From the NCBI GenBank assembly GCA_963422465.1, contig OY730175.1:558001-622000 (forward strand): DNA of 64,000 nt, in the 5' to 3' direction. Source of the DNA: Lichina pygmaea (Eukaryota; Ascomycota; Lichinomycetes; Lichinales; Lichinaceae). Made by a program: the position numbers and the translations under genes. Within the stretch, counting starts at the first letter, position 1. The number at the start of each line of letters is the position of its first letter. The notes under the pieces are model-generated. The model had not been told where the DNA came from and searched no databases. It saw only the letters and a program-made list of their open reading frames with translations. Shown piece by piece: positions 43,443 to 53,873 of this stretch.

Positions 43443-44750
43443 TCAGGTAATTAACGGGAGACCTAGTTTTTCCCGCGCATCCTGGAATCTCGTCCATGCC
43501 AAGTTCAGCATGGCAGTTCGGAGCTTTGCAACAATCCTTGCTATGGGCACCCTGACCTCCTGACCAACTAGCGCTTGATGGTCCAAAAGCTGAGAGAGTG
43601 GAATGCAGATGGAAGGGAGCTGGTCTACCCCAGTGGGCATAGGGAACCCTCTCTGTCCACCGCCACCGTTGACATCAGACTTTTGGTTGACAGAACAACA
43701 GGGAAGGTTAGGTGACCGGACAACATATTCCTGACCAAGAGAAATGATACGTACCACAAAATCAGCCGGTGCCGGAAGGGGTGTCCCGCGTAGGACTGTC
43801 AAGTATTCCAGCTCGACAGCGCCTGCAAAGCGGCAATTGCCAATCATCCATCGCCGATTTGTGTCATCCGTGCCCACGTATCGAAACTGTTCATCCGTAG
43901 TCACGTCTCGAAGTAGATTGGTTAAAGCCTCTTGGTCTCTGAGGTTGGTCGTAGGACAGCGGAATCCCGGCACCTCTCGTACATGTATCAAGAGAACCAG
44001 CTGTACTGTCGATGAGCTAAACCAGAGGCCTGCCTTGGTGATCATCTCAGCCTTTGTTTGTGTTTGTGACATGCCTATTTCAGCAATCATTCTTGGAACA
44101 CTTCTCCCGACAGGTGTTTCGGAGTTGATCTGCAGATCAGCGGCAAAGGAAGATATGCCCCCAGCTGGTATGCGTGTATCGACATTATCTGTAACACAGA
44201 GGATGTTGTTGATGTGGGCTGCGTCCAAGGCGCTAACAGTCACTTGTCGGACCTCGTTGATCACAGTCTGATGTGGTGATGATGGCATGCGTTGCAAGAT
44301 GCATCGACCTTTAGTCCCGTCGAATTCCAGCCGAAGCCATCTGGTTCCAATTTGTAAGGTATATCAACCATCTGAGCCAGTCAGATCTCCATCTTACCGG
44401 CGGCCCGCTGTCTTTTCCTGGAGGACTAGGAAATCTTCGAACTCCATATTGATCTCCTTATAGAATGGCATCTGTGGACACTGCGATGGTAATATTTGCA
44501 ACATTTCATCAACTTGATTTGCCTTCTCGATCACAACAGGCAGTTCCTTCAGCTCCTTTGGCTTTGCGACAGCAAGCTTTCGGGTGCCTTTCCTGTTGTC
44601 CATGTGGTGAATGTCAAGCTGACAACCCGGCGAGTATTGGGAAGTCGAGGATGAAAACGACGAGGCCAGAGAAGACTGGAGATCCCCTGAAGGATGTGCT
44701 GGAGCCATGAAGTCTCGCCGACCGTCCGATTCGAAGCCTGGAAAATCCAT
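43443..44750 (-). CDS. Unrecognised two-exon protein with a possible PD-(D/E)XK-like core
   Basis: Exons 44750-44398 and 44340-43443 join in frame (CG|A) to give about 416 aa, reading EKTAGRRWLRLEFDGTKGRC across the splice. I do not recognise a named family. The middle part, RSVPRMIAEIGMSQTQTKAEMITKAGLWFSS followed by VQLVLLIHVRE, resembles the strand-helix-strand core of Uma2-like PD-(D/E)XK proteins that are expanded in many fungi, but catalytic residues are not clear, so this is a guess. A stretch at about 43755-43655 has GT-AG borders, a branch-like CTGAT and a length divisible by three, and could be a further 102-nt intron. An upstream ATG at 44870 exists; the one at 44750 begins more protein-like sequence. 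Base composition is lower in GC than the housekeeping genes. Confidence 0.55.
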
Positions 44751-45067
44751 CCCCGGAAACAACGGTGCGAGAGGACTGTGACTGTGGGAGTGTGGATAAG
44801 CGAATTGTAGGAAGAGAGAAGAGGGGCATGACCTATTCAAACCACCACAACTCCACCACAACATGCCCAATCCGTAATGTAGAGTCGTGATCGCCGTATT
44901 TTGGCGAGTGGTCCGTTAGGGGAGGGAGTGGCCCGCTTCCTCACCGTCCTACTTACAGAAACAACATGTGATACCTGGCAGAGCTACGTACATTTCCTAC
45001 CGTACAATCAAAGGTTGTCCTTGCCCTTTGATTTGTGCCCCACCCACATTGCAAGGAAACAACAATT

Positions 45068-45997
45068 GAGGACCTGGAGGCTTGACACAAGAAGGAGCAG
45101 ACGGACCTTCAGTCTCACACAACGCAGAAGAGGAAGACAACAACCAAGAAGACAAGAAAAAAGATCCACGCTGAATGTGAAGCCTTGGAGAGTGACTTGA
45201 ACAAGAGGCACACTCGAGAAAAGTCTGAGCTGAGCAGGTGAAGCTCTGGAGCAAATCCAGACGATGGAATGTTGTCTGTAGAGCCTGGAATATCTCTGGA
45301 GACCGGGATGTCAGAACCTCGGGTGAAGACTGATCCTGGCGACTCAGTCGAAGCTGAGCCAGCTCCACCTTCCAGTGATGGACCTGGCCATGTGCAGAAG
45401 CCGAACAGACAGAAGGCATGTTTGGCCCGCCAGGCTGCCACCATCGAAGCTTCAGCAACCGAGGCAGCCGAACAGACAGTGACAACACCCGACGTGCGGG
45501 GCCAAGAACACAATCAGATTGCGTCTGCACTGAAGAAGCACGGGCTTGAGGAAAAGGACATCAGACCGGATGGCCACTGCCTCTACGCAGCGTTCGCCAA
45601 CCAGTTGGCGATGATCGGCATGACACTGCCCGCTGCGGACAGTGGCCTGCAGGTGTCAAGTGCCAGCAACGTCAGATACAAGACACCCGACTTCAGAACA
45701 GTCCGACGTGCGACTGCTGTCCACATACGAAAGGGTGCTGACCACTTCGCTCTGTTCATCAAAGAGCCTGTCAAGGAGTACACTTGCAAGGTCACCGAGA
45801 CAGCTGAGTGGGGTGGCCACCTCGAGCTCATGGTGCTGGCGCAGATCTGCGGAGTGAAGATCAAGGTCGTGCAGGGTGATGGGCGCATCAAGACCATCAA
45901 GCCATCAGATCAAGAGCGTTCACCGGATGTAAAGAGTCTTTGGCTGGCCTACTACCGGCACCACTACGGACTCGGAGAGCATTACAACTCTTTGTGA
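45068..45997 (+). pseudogene. OTU2/OTUD6-like deubiquitinase with interrupted N-terminus; OTU domain open
   Basis: One frame runs from about 45068 to the TAG-free end at 45997. It shows the family's N-terminal coiled coil (HKKEQTDLQSHTTQKRKTTTKKTRKK), an Asp/Glu/Pro-rich linker, RQKACLARQAA, then the OTU domain: RPDGHCLYAAFANQL with the D-G-H-C catalytic motif, EWGGHLELMVLAQ and WLAYYRHHYGLGEHYNSL carrying the C-terminal histidine. Two in-frame TGA codons (45083 and 45239) fall where arginine CGA is expected, and no ATG opens the coiled-coil part. An ATG at 45269 would still give an intact 242-residue protein with the whole OTU domain. OTU2 is normally single-copy, so this may be a decaying second copy; a sequencing error is the alternative. 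Confidence 0.65.
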
Positions 45998-46199
45998 CCG
46001 ACCACCAGTGGGAGCCAGCCGGAGAGTCTGCATTCGGAGCGATGAGTGATGAGCAGGTGTGGCAGCACACAACATGGATGATGCCGCAATGGGATCCAAC
46101 ACCCTTCCTTTAGGATTGGAGCAGAGGTGACAGCAGCGAACAAGACAACATTGTTCTGTCTACCCGAAATAATGATTGACCTGCACGTCATGCATGTTC

Positions 46200-47022
46200 T
46201 CATACGCTTATCCAATCCATATCCTTTCTGAGGGCGTGAGTTCTCTCCGGCTGCCAGTGGGCGACTCTCACCAGGCTGTTCTCAGATCGTGGCCCTATCT
46301 TGTGCTCTAGCAGGTCATCTTTGTTGTTGTATGGCAGCTTCACTCCCAGACAGTTCAGATGACTGAGGTACACCCTTGGCACCACATCAAACAGGGGCCT
46401 TTGAGCGATGGCGGCTTGGTTGTGGGAAACTTGACGTATACAAGGCAGCTTGACAAGTCCTTCAAGAGCAACTGGTAGTGCCGAAGCGACCACTTTGGAC
46501 ACAGGATTGGGGGGAAGATGCACAAGAACTGAAGAGCAAGGGACCTTGGGTTAGTCTGCCCTCTCTTTTATCTCTCTGTCTCTCTTGCCGGAAGGGGTTG
46601 TCGTGCTTACAGTGTAGTCGTAGATCAGGTTGAACCCTGATGCGCCATCGGCCTCACTGAACCAACTGTCTTTGAAGAAATCCCCAACAATGAAGACTGC
46701 TCAACCAGAGCCACGCTCAGGGTTGCGTGGCAGATACCTGCCAGCGTGCTCTTGTGCAAACTCCTGCACTGCTCAACTGCTGTGGGTGAGACCTCCAGCC
46801 TGTAGGTGTTGTACCTGAAGCTTGCCAGCAACAGCACATCATAACTCTTGCTGCAGCCCAGCACCAGGGCTTGTCTGCAGTGTGATCTGACCTTGTCAGA
46901 CAACAGAACTCCCAACAGCTTGGCCTGGTCAGTCAACATATCCTCCAAGGCCAGGTTGGGCTGGCTGCGATCCCAGGGCACGAAGCTGTTCTCCCACAGC
47001 TGCGACCATTTTCAGCTATGCT
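46200..47022 (-). pseudogene. Thiopurine S-methyltransferase-like (TPMT family) remnant
   Basis: Conserved TPMT-family pieces lie in order on the minus strand: WENSFVPWDRSQPNLALEDML (about 47015-46950), ALVLGCSKSYDVLLLASFRYN with the SAM-binding motif I (GCS in place of the usual GCG), GLE-like LEVSPTAVEQC, and, after a change of reading frame near 46690, VGDFFKDSWF, FNLIYDYTFLC and PPNPVSK (46600-46500, across an apparent intron). The remaining C-terminal part is not recognisable. The frame change, altered motif and missing end argue for a pseudogene of a SAM-dependent methyltransferase. A stop codon lies just upstream of the first conserved block. Confidence 0.7.
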
Positions 47023-47513
47023 CAACTTTGGGTGTGTCAGCGAAATGTCACTGTATACAATCACAGGCCTCATCAACCGACGACAACACCTCATGATCTA
47101 TTTTCGGAGAGGATGAAGATGTAGCGACTCCGAACAATCCTTAACCCCAGCCTGCTATCTTGACGGGGGCATCCGGTCGATGCAAGAGAGCACAGCGCTC
47201 TACAGTACATTTACAGAAGTCGGTGGACTGAAACTCGACTGTGCACGTGCCATGGCAGGGGTGATACCCCTCTCCTCCCGTTCCTTGGGTATGTTCCGAA
47301 CAACGTTTTATCCAGAGCGGTATCAGACACTTCAACAGACCTCTAGTGAATCTTCAACTCCACAAGCTTGTAGTAGTTCCGCACCAGAATGACTAGTCGC
47401 AAATCTAACCAGCTTATTTGATTGCCCTACTTCTAGTCTGTTGTCCCCTGAGATTGTAGACCTCTCTAGATTTCTCTGGGTGGTGCTGAGAAGTTGTTGT
47501 GCTGAAACATTGT

Positions 47514-47750
47514 GTTGACCTGGGGCGTGGGAGAGACCAGTCCTCGCTCGCTGCCAGAGCCGAGGTCACGTGAGAGAAGAGAATTTTCCTGTATATTAGA
47601 CTGCTAGATCACGACACAGAGAATCAAGAGAGTCTTACGCGCTGGAAGCCTCTTCCGTACGGACGCTGACGCCGTACGCAGACCAGTCGCCTGGCCGCTC
47701 AACAGTCATGAGCTTGGAATCACAGATCACAGATTTGAATTGTAGCAGCC
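47514..47750 (+). repeat. Dispersed repeat D, copy 1
   Basis: Matches 62822-63067 in inverted orientation at an estimated 80-85 percent. Shared blocks include GTTGACCTGGGG, AGAGCCGAGGTCACGTGAGA, GAATTTTCCTGTA, GAAGCCTCTTCCGTACG, GACCAGTCGCCTGGCCGCTC and CAGTCATGAGCTT. No protein is encoded; it could be a solo terminal repeat or a non-autonomous element. Confidence 0.7.
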
Positions 47751-48062
47751 TTCGACAGATCCTCTGACACATTGACACCTTTGGCTACCGTAGCTTGGAG
47801 ATGGTAACTTTCTTACAGTCGGAGAAGAAACTCATAGTTTTCCTGATGCGATCCTCAGTTTCCTCGTACGATTTGGCCATGTTGGGGTAAATTGGTGACA
47901 GTTTGAAATCGATGGCTATCGTTGGATTTGCTAGGGACCGTCCGACTCTTCTCGAAGGGGGGTCACTCTTACTGCAGACTGCAGTACGGAGTACGAATTG
48001 TGTACTCGTACGGAACGTACGGGGTACGTACCGTGCAGTACAGTATCAAGTGCGGGGTCCAC

Positions 48063-48135
48063 GGTACCCCCGTGCCTTGGAGGTACTTTGTACGTAACGT
48101 ACCTCCTACTCCCTCGCAAGCGAGGTCGGGATACC
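48063..48135 (-). repeat. Short palindromic dispersed element, copy B
   Basis: Inverted relative to copies A and C. It has GGAGGTAC and GTACCTCC stem arms around a GTTACGTACAAA core, plus the CTTGCGAGGGAGT and CCGACCTCG blocks. Confidence 0.65.
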
Positions 48136-49544
48136 CTTACGGAGGCACGGGTACCCCTTGCTGACCCGGGGCTGACTAATGGCCCCGGAAGAAGGTTTTT
48201 CCTAATTTGCCAGAAAACGTAGTTGAAATGATCGCAGGACTTGACAGGGAGATCAGGACTAGGAGATGCGTATAGTGCTGTAGAGTACGGCCTGTAGTCG
48301 CGATCGTCGCAACCCTGCTCAGATATCATGTTCGGGTCCTTGTGTGTAGCGTGCCCTTTCTCTCCCCTCCACGCCCCCGTAAGTACACGTAGTTCCCTAC
48401 TGACCTCACGATGCGACCGCGCTATCTACTGGGAGGGAGATGAGAGGGTTGTCATCTACGAAGAGATAGCTGAGAGTTGCGGAGATAGGTTCGTGGGGGG
48501 CAAGCAGACGGGTCGGAGTTAGGTGGGCCACGAGAGGGGGGATGGGTCAGACGACTGAGCATAAGAGGGAGGATGGGATCCAGGCTGGAAGGGTCGCCCG
48601 CTTCAGAGAGTTAGAGAGGTCCCTGTTTGTTAGCACGCAGCCCCGAGGCGACTGCGAGGGAGTCAGAGAGTTCGCGATCTATCTACACAGTTGTTCTGCT
48701 GCTTTGAGGGCGCTGTCCTACCCCCCCTTTCCTCCTTTTTGCTTTCGCGCGCGGTGGCCTTGAGTCGACGAGCCTTTTGGAGCACGCCTTTGCTCCCGAC
48801 AGCTAGCTGCTAGGGGCGCCCTCAGGAGGCGTCTTTTTGCCTAGAGTGGTTTTGTCGCCTTCGGTACGAGTAAGCTGGCGTGCCTGGACAAAAAGGACGG
48901 AACTTCTTCCCTCACTTCTTCGACTTGTTCAGATGTTTAGACTTTGTCGCAAAGCCGTATTATCCAAGAGTAGAGATGGATCTCGTGAAGAGTGTCGTGA
49001 GTGTCAAGATCCAACCAAAGGAGACACGACTGATTAGCAAGACAGCAAGTACAGTGGCCATCAAGCCCGCATAGGAAGCCTGTACCAGCCCCGCCGCCAT
49101 GCTCCTCCACCCACGCCCCCTGGTCGAGCCGACCGGCGACCTGCTCTGTCAGCCTTGTCCGCAATGTGGTGAGGCTGCGTCCAGGCTGCACTACCGTGCT
49201 TCAGCTTTCGGCCACTGCTGACATCACCCGCCAAGAAGACCAAGATGCAACATCTCCAGCCACCGGCTTCGGCGGCGTGCGTCGTTGGGTGCGCTGTCTC
49301 GTTGGCCGCGCAAGCCACTGTCCCACGCTCTCGATTGGGCCCGCGTCCGCAGCTTCATCGAATCTACGGCGGAGGCTGAGAAGCAACCCTTTTGGGATCG
49401 GTCGCTGCTTTGACCAGCGCTTTTCCTTCCAGCAATCCGGTATCTCGCGAAGAACCCTCCTGTCTCGCCACCGTCACCCAGAACCGCGACGATCGCGACG
49501 ATCGCGCGAGGCAAGCGACTTGAGGTGCTCCAGAAAGGACCATC

Positions 49545-50904
49545 ATGGCCACCTTCTTCGTCCTCGCCCTGATGCGTGCTGCCGCCGGCATGTCATCGCC
49601 GGGTCCCACGGCGACGCCGTCCGACCTGGGACGTGCGAGCCTGCATCAGGGCTTCACGCCTCGGCCCACCGACGGACCGGATGTGAAACGACTTGATCTG
49701 AAGCTCCTCAAGAGAGCCGAGAAGGCGAATGTCTGTGGGTACCGGAACGGAAATGAAGGTGAGCGACTGCTCTGGTCCCTGCCGGGCTTTGGACCGACAA
49801 ATCCTATGGAAGGCCAGCTAACATAGCTCGCGCCTCCAAAAAAAAAGATAGTTCCATCACCTGCTCACCGCTCCGAACATGCTACTTCTACACGAGAACG
49901 GGAGAGTGGGGCATGCGTGGCTGTTGCTCGAGCGATGACTTCCAGAACTGCGCCTGGAGGACGGCATGTGTCGACCTCCTCGACTACGTCACCAGCTGCA
50001 GGTCCAAGTGTCGAGAAGATCCCTTCACGCTGAAGTGGTGAGTCCATCTGGGCCCCGCGCGTCGCGAGGGTCGGTGTCAGCAGCGACCGCTGATTGCCCG
50101 AGACGCAGCACCGGCACCCGATCGTACTGTCACAGCTATCGCTATGCCGAAGCCAGCGTCCTAGACTACGGCTGTGACACGACGGCGTATTCGTATTGGA
50201 AAAACATCGAGACCACATACAGCGGGCAGTCCCTGGAGACGTACAGCTTCCGCTTCGCCACTCTCACCTTCAGCGACGCCGACGACAGCTACGGTTCGTC
50301 CACGAGGACGATCGGCGGCGTGGACCCCACCGACGACAGCTACGGTTCGTCCACGAAGACGATCGGCGGCGTGGACCCCACCGACGACACCGTCGATTCG
50401 TCCGCCGTACGCACCAATCGCAGGACTCGACCACCCAGCGTGGGCCCGATCGTCGGTGGCGTCGTGGGTGGGCTTGCCCTGATCGGCCTCGCCATCGCTG
50501 TCGGTCTCGTGTTCCTCCACCGCCGACGGCGACATCGTCGCGTCCAGGCGGCCGTCGGTGCCGCCGGCCAAGCCCCACCGCCCGGCTACGGGCCGGCCGG
50601 CCAGGTCCCGCCGTTTACCAAGGTCGACGCGCCGTTTGATCCGAGCATGCAGCAGCAGCAGCAGCAGCAGCAGTCTCAGGAGCTGCCGCTCCACAGCTCG
50701 ATGCCGTCCGGCGAACCTGCAACCACGCCTCTGCCGGCTTCTAACCGAGGCGCGTACATGTCGGTGCCAATGCAGGATTTCTCGGTGTCACCGCCCAACG
50801 TCCAACAGCTGAACGCCAACTGGGCCAGTCCACCACCGCGCTATCTCTCTGGTTCCTCGCTGGGCACCGACACCGGCACGGGTCCAATTTACCAGGCGCC
50901 ATAA
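49545..50904 (+). CDS. Cys-rich single-pass cell-surface protein
   Basis: Three exons: 49545-49758, 49848-50037 and 50109-50904, giving 399 aa. The N-terminus (MATFFVLALMRAAAGM) looks like a signal peptide. The ectodomain has a cysteine pattern seen in many ascomycete secreted/membrane proteins: CGYRNGNE, SSITCSPLRTCYFYT, WGMRGCCSSDDFQNCAWRTACVDLLDYVTSC, then YCHSYRYAE and DYGC. A tandem 18-residue repeat (DDSYGSST-TIGGVDPT, twice) precedes a TM helix (VGPIVGGVVGGLALIGLAIAV) with a basic stop-transfer HRRRRHRR. The cytoplasmic tail is Pro/Gln-rich with a poly-Gln run. Role unknown; the layout suggests a wall or stress sensor or an adhesin-like protein. Confidence 0.8.
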
Positions 50905-51367
50905 CGTGAAGTACGCGGTTGATGCGGACAATAAGCACGAGGTCCGTGAGCGGAAATCTGCAAGTACACAAGGGTGGCCAGCACAAAGATTGTCTTTGTG
51001 TCTTGCATCATCAACACCACAAAGCAGGTTTTATTTTATTTGATTTGATTCTTACACTGATAGTAGCTTTACAGCCATGCAGATCTTCTAGCTAGTGATG
51101 AGATCTTTCAGAAAACTTTTAAAGAAATACAAACTGAAGGCAGAGAGTGATTGATTGATTGATTGAATTCCTACACTACTTTAGCACTAGTGTAACTAGG
51201 CTATGCTAGGTCATCTATGAAGCTAGACTAGGAAAACTTTGAACAAGTAAAACAGGTGGGTTGGCTATGCATTTACGTAATTGCTGACTCATCGGGCTGA
51301 GTACCAGTGAGGTACGTGTGTATTGTACCTTCGCACAATCCGTGCTGAACGTGACGGCGACACACCG
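50905..51367. other. Short spacer holding an old LINE 3' tail
   Basis: 3' flank of the surface-protein gene and leader of the SPOUT gene; the only feature seen is the LINE tail at 51149-51252. Confidence 0.5.
51149..51252 (-). mobile_element. LINE 3' tail, old copy
   Basis: About 100 bp matching the 3' UTR end of the LINE at 17259-18238: (TTGA)n tail, GAATTCCTACAC, TTAGCACTAGTGTAACTAGGC, TAGACTAGGAAAAC. It is clearly diverged and has no visible target duplication. Confidence 0.8.
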
Positions 51368-53192
51368 ATGGCATCCAAAGACTCCTCGAAAAGGAGTGTG
51401 CAAGGAGGGCGTCACCGACAGCGAGGTAAAGATCAAAGACGACGTTCCGATCGAGGTCGTCGTGCATCCGACCAGCAAGACCACGGCAACGGCAGCGGCA
51501 AGCGCGGGCATGCCACGGGCGCGAACAGCATCATCAGCAATCCACGGGCCTGGGATGAAGGCGTACGAGCAGGACCCGAAGCTGGACGCGATGCGCCTGT
51601 TGGGGGAGTGGATACGTCGAAACCGTCGGCCGTCTTCGTCCCGACCGGCCCTAGACCGTGGACGATGAGCGTTGCGGTGCCGGGGAGCATCATTGCGAAG
51701 TACTGTATAGTCTCTACCGTCCCTTCACAGAGCCGGACGTGCATGCCTCCCGGACGCATCGATCTGTGTATGCTCTTTCGGAGCTCCCTTGCGGAAGCTT
51801 ACCGGTTGCAGTCGAGGACGAGCTCGCTGATTCGTCCGCGGTCTTGTCCGCCCCGATAGCGCCCTGACGCATGATCTCAAGACGTCCCTCGCCGGTCAGC
51901 TGGCTCGTGCTCTGGCCGTCTTCTGCGTCGACGAGGTCGTTGTCTTCGACGACGAGCCGCACGCGAACCCTGCCGCGGACGACGAGCAGTCGTACACCGG
52001 CGACGTCGACCCGAGCCACTTCTTGATGCACGTGCTGCTGTACCTCGAGACGCCGCCGCATCTACGACGGCATCTGTTCGCGCTGCATCCGAACCTGCGG
52101 ACGGCAGGGGCCTTGCCCAGTCTGGACATGCCCCATCACATGCGCGCCGACGAGTGGTGCGAGTTCCGCGAGGGCGTCACCGTGGAGCACGACGATGGCG
52201 GTGGCAATTCGGGGAACGGTGTCGGCGAGGATCACGCGCGGCGGAAGATCATGAAGACGGCACGTACGAAGGAGAGAGTCGGCGGGCAGGATGAGAACAG
52301 TCCTCGGAGGACGCTCGTCGACGCAGGGCTTCAGTCAAAAGTCGTCATAGAGGACGAGATACCGCCAAAAACGCGGGTCACCGTCAGATTCTCTAACACT
52401 ACCGCCAGCACTTCCGCCGCTGGGCCCTCCCCCAAAAAGAGAAAGCCGTCCGACTCGGGAGACATCCCCGCCGAGGCCGTTGGCCCAGACACCCCCCGAG
52501 AGGGAAAGGGCTACTACTGGGGCTACAACGTGCGACGAGCGTCATGCGTATCCGACATCTTCACCGAATGTCCGTACGACGACGGGTATGATCTGTCCTT
52601 TGGCACGTCGGAGCGAGGGGTGTCAGTCGAGAGCCTCCTCCGCCAGCAAGGTCCCCGGTCCCACGACGACGACGACGATGACGACGACCCCAGCGATGAA
52701 CAGAGCTCTGCAAATCCGTCGACCCCAGAAAATCGACCCCTCAAGTTCAAGCACCTGCTCCTCGCCTTTGGCGGTCCGCACGGGCTCGAGGTGGCCATCC
52801 GCAACGACGCCGTTCTCACGAGTAATCGGAGAGCAGATCGTACCCGGTTAACTGTTCATGCCACTCGATCCGGATCCGTTCCAGCATCTCTCGGTGCGTC
52901 ATTCCGTTTCCCTGGAGCTCCTGCTCCCGTTGTCGATAATAGTCCTTCTCGTCCTTCCACCCCCGCCAGTAAAGGCTCACGATGAAGAGTAGAAGGACCA
53001 CACACGCCAATAAGCTTATCTGGCTCGAGTGACAGTCTCGCCACGTTCCACAGTCTTGGCTCGTTGCCATCGCCGTTCGACTACTGGGTCGACGTCTGTC
53101 CGGGCCAGGGAAGCCGCACGATCAGAACAGTCGAGGCTGTCTGGATCGCGCTCGCGCAATTGCGGGAGTTTGTACAGAAGAACCGAGCGTGA
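51368..53192 (+). CDS. SPOUT-fold RNA methyltransferase, SPOUT1/C9orf114 (CENP-32) type
   Basis: Exon 1 51368-51699, exon 2 from 51860 to about 52821-52846, last exon 53054-53192. Exon 1 ends MSVAVPGSIIA and joins NALTHDLKTSLAGQLARALAVFCVDEVVVFDD. Then come SYTGDVDPSHFLMHVLLYLETPPHLRRHLFALHPNLRTAGALPSLDMPHHMR, WCEFREGV, GYYWGYNVRRA, LLLAFGGPHGLEVA, and the final FDYWVDVCPGQGSRTIRTVEAVWIALAQLREF. These are the hallmarks of the Methyltrn_RNA_3 family, linked to rRNA methylation and, in animals, mitotic spindle function. A basic N-terminal region and an acidic/poly-Asp insert are lineage additions. The exon 2 donor is unsettled: GT at 52847 fits the phase, GT at 52822 fits family spacing. Confidence 0.8.
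52816..53070 (-). CDS. Possible small membrane protein antisense to the SPOUT gene's last intron
   Basis: An 84-codon ORF on the opposite strand spans the SPOUT terminal intron and its exon edges. It reads as a real protein: a short polar start, one hydrophobic helix (ISLLACVVLLLFIVSLYW), then a charged, Trp/Tyr-rich tail (GWKDEKDYYRQREQEL, THREMLERIRIEWHEQLTGYD). I recognise no family. The start is the first ATG; it overlaps 17 nt of the sense strand's last exon. It may be a nested gene or a chance ORF. Confidence 0.4.
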   Translation of the reverse strand: MATSQDCGTWRDCHSSQISLLACVVLLLFIVSLYWRGWKDEKDYYRQREQELQGNGMTHREMLERIRIEWHEQLTGYDLLSDYS

Positions 53193-53873
53193 GTCGGATA
53201 GAGGGTCGATGATGAAAGGTATGGCTGTCAAGATATCTAGATCCAGGCCATCGTCAGCCAACAAGGGTCAGATGAATTGGATGGCGACCTACCTTGGGAT
53301 GAGGGATGTTTGATCGGTAATACCCTCAAGCACAGCTTTCCATCAGGCTCCTGTAAGGCTGTAGAACAACACCCAGGACAGAAAAGTGGACTGCGGAGGA
53401 AGAGCCACTTATCGATAGACTCTGTTTGCCCGAGCACAGAAGCATCATCCGGTGTACTCGTAAAGGGGGAAGAAAAGAGAGGTTTGACATGTGAAGTCTG
53501 TGTGCGGGTGCAGCATTCCGCAGTACGTATAGGGTAGGGTTGTTTTTCAAGAGGGATGACTGTCCTGTAAGTATATCTTCCCGAAGGTCTGGCATAGAAT
53601 CTACACATGGGATGACCTTTACTTTTGCAACATGACTTTTTACTATGCATAGTTACACTGCTGATCTAAGCGGCTGAGTTGGCAACCTAGGTGACGGGCG
53701 GTGGGGTTGTCCAGTCATGTCATTGTCTAATTCTACTCACACGTCAGAAAGGAGAAGCAATATCGATTGCGTGCTGATACCTTACATAGTACTACTACTT
53801 ATGACGATAGCGCTCTGTCTCCTGAAGTCATGATGCTGGTCAAGTTTAGTCAGCTGTTCAGCCTGAGTCCAGA
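53193..53873. other. Intergenic; no gene seen
   Basis: Downstream of the SPOUT gene. Open frames are short and without recognisable character. Confidence 0.4.

Larger units (their letters stand above)
47023..49544. other. Gene-poor 2.5 kb with dispersed repeats
   Basis: No gene supported. It contains one copy of a 240-bp dispersed repeat (47514-47750), copy B of the short palindromic element (48063-48135) and GTACGGAGTAC-type motifs (47985-48050). 49100-49540 is GC-rich and probably the promoter of the next gene. Confidence 0.5.
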
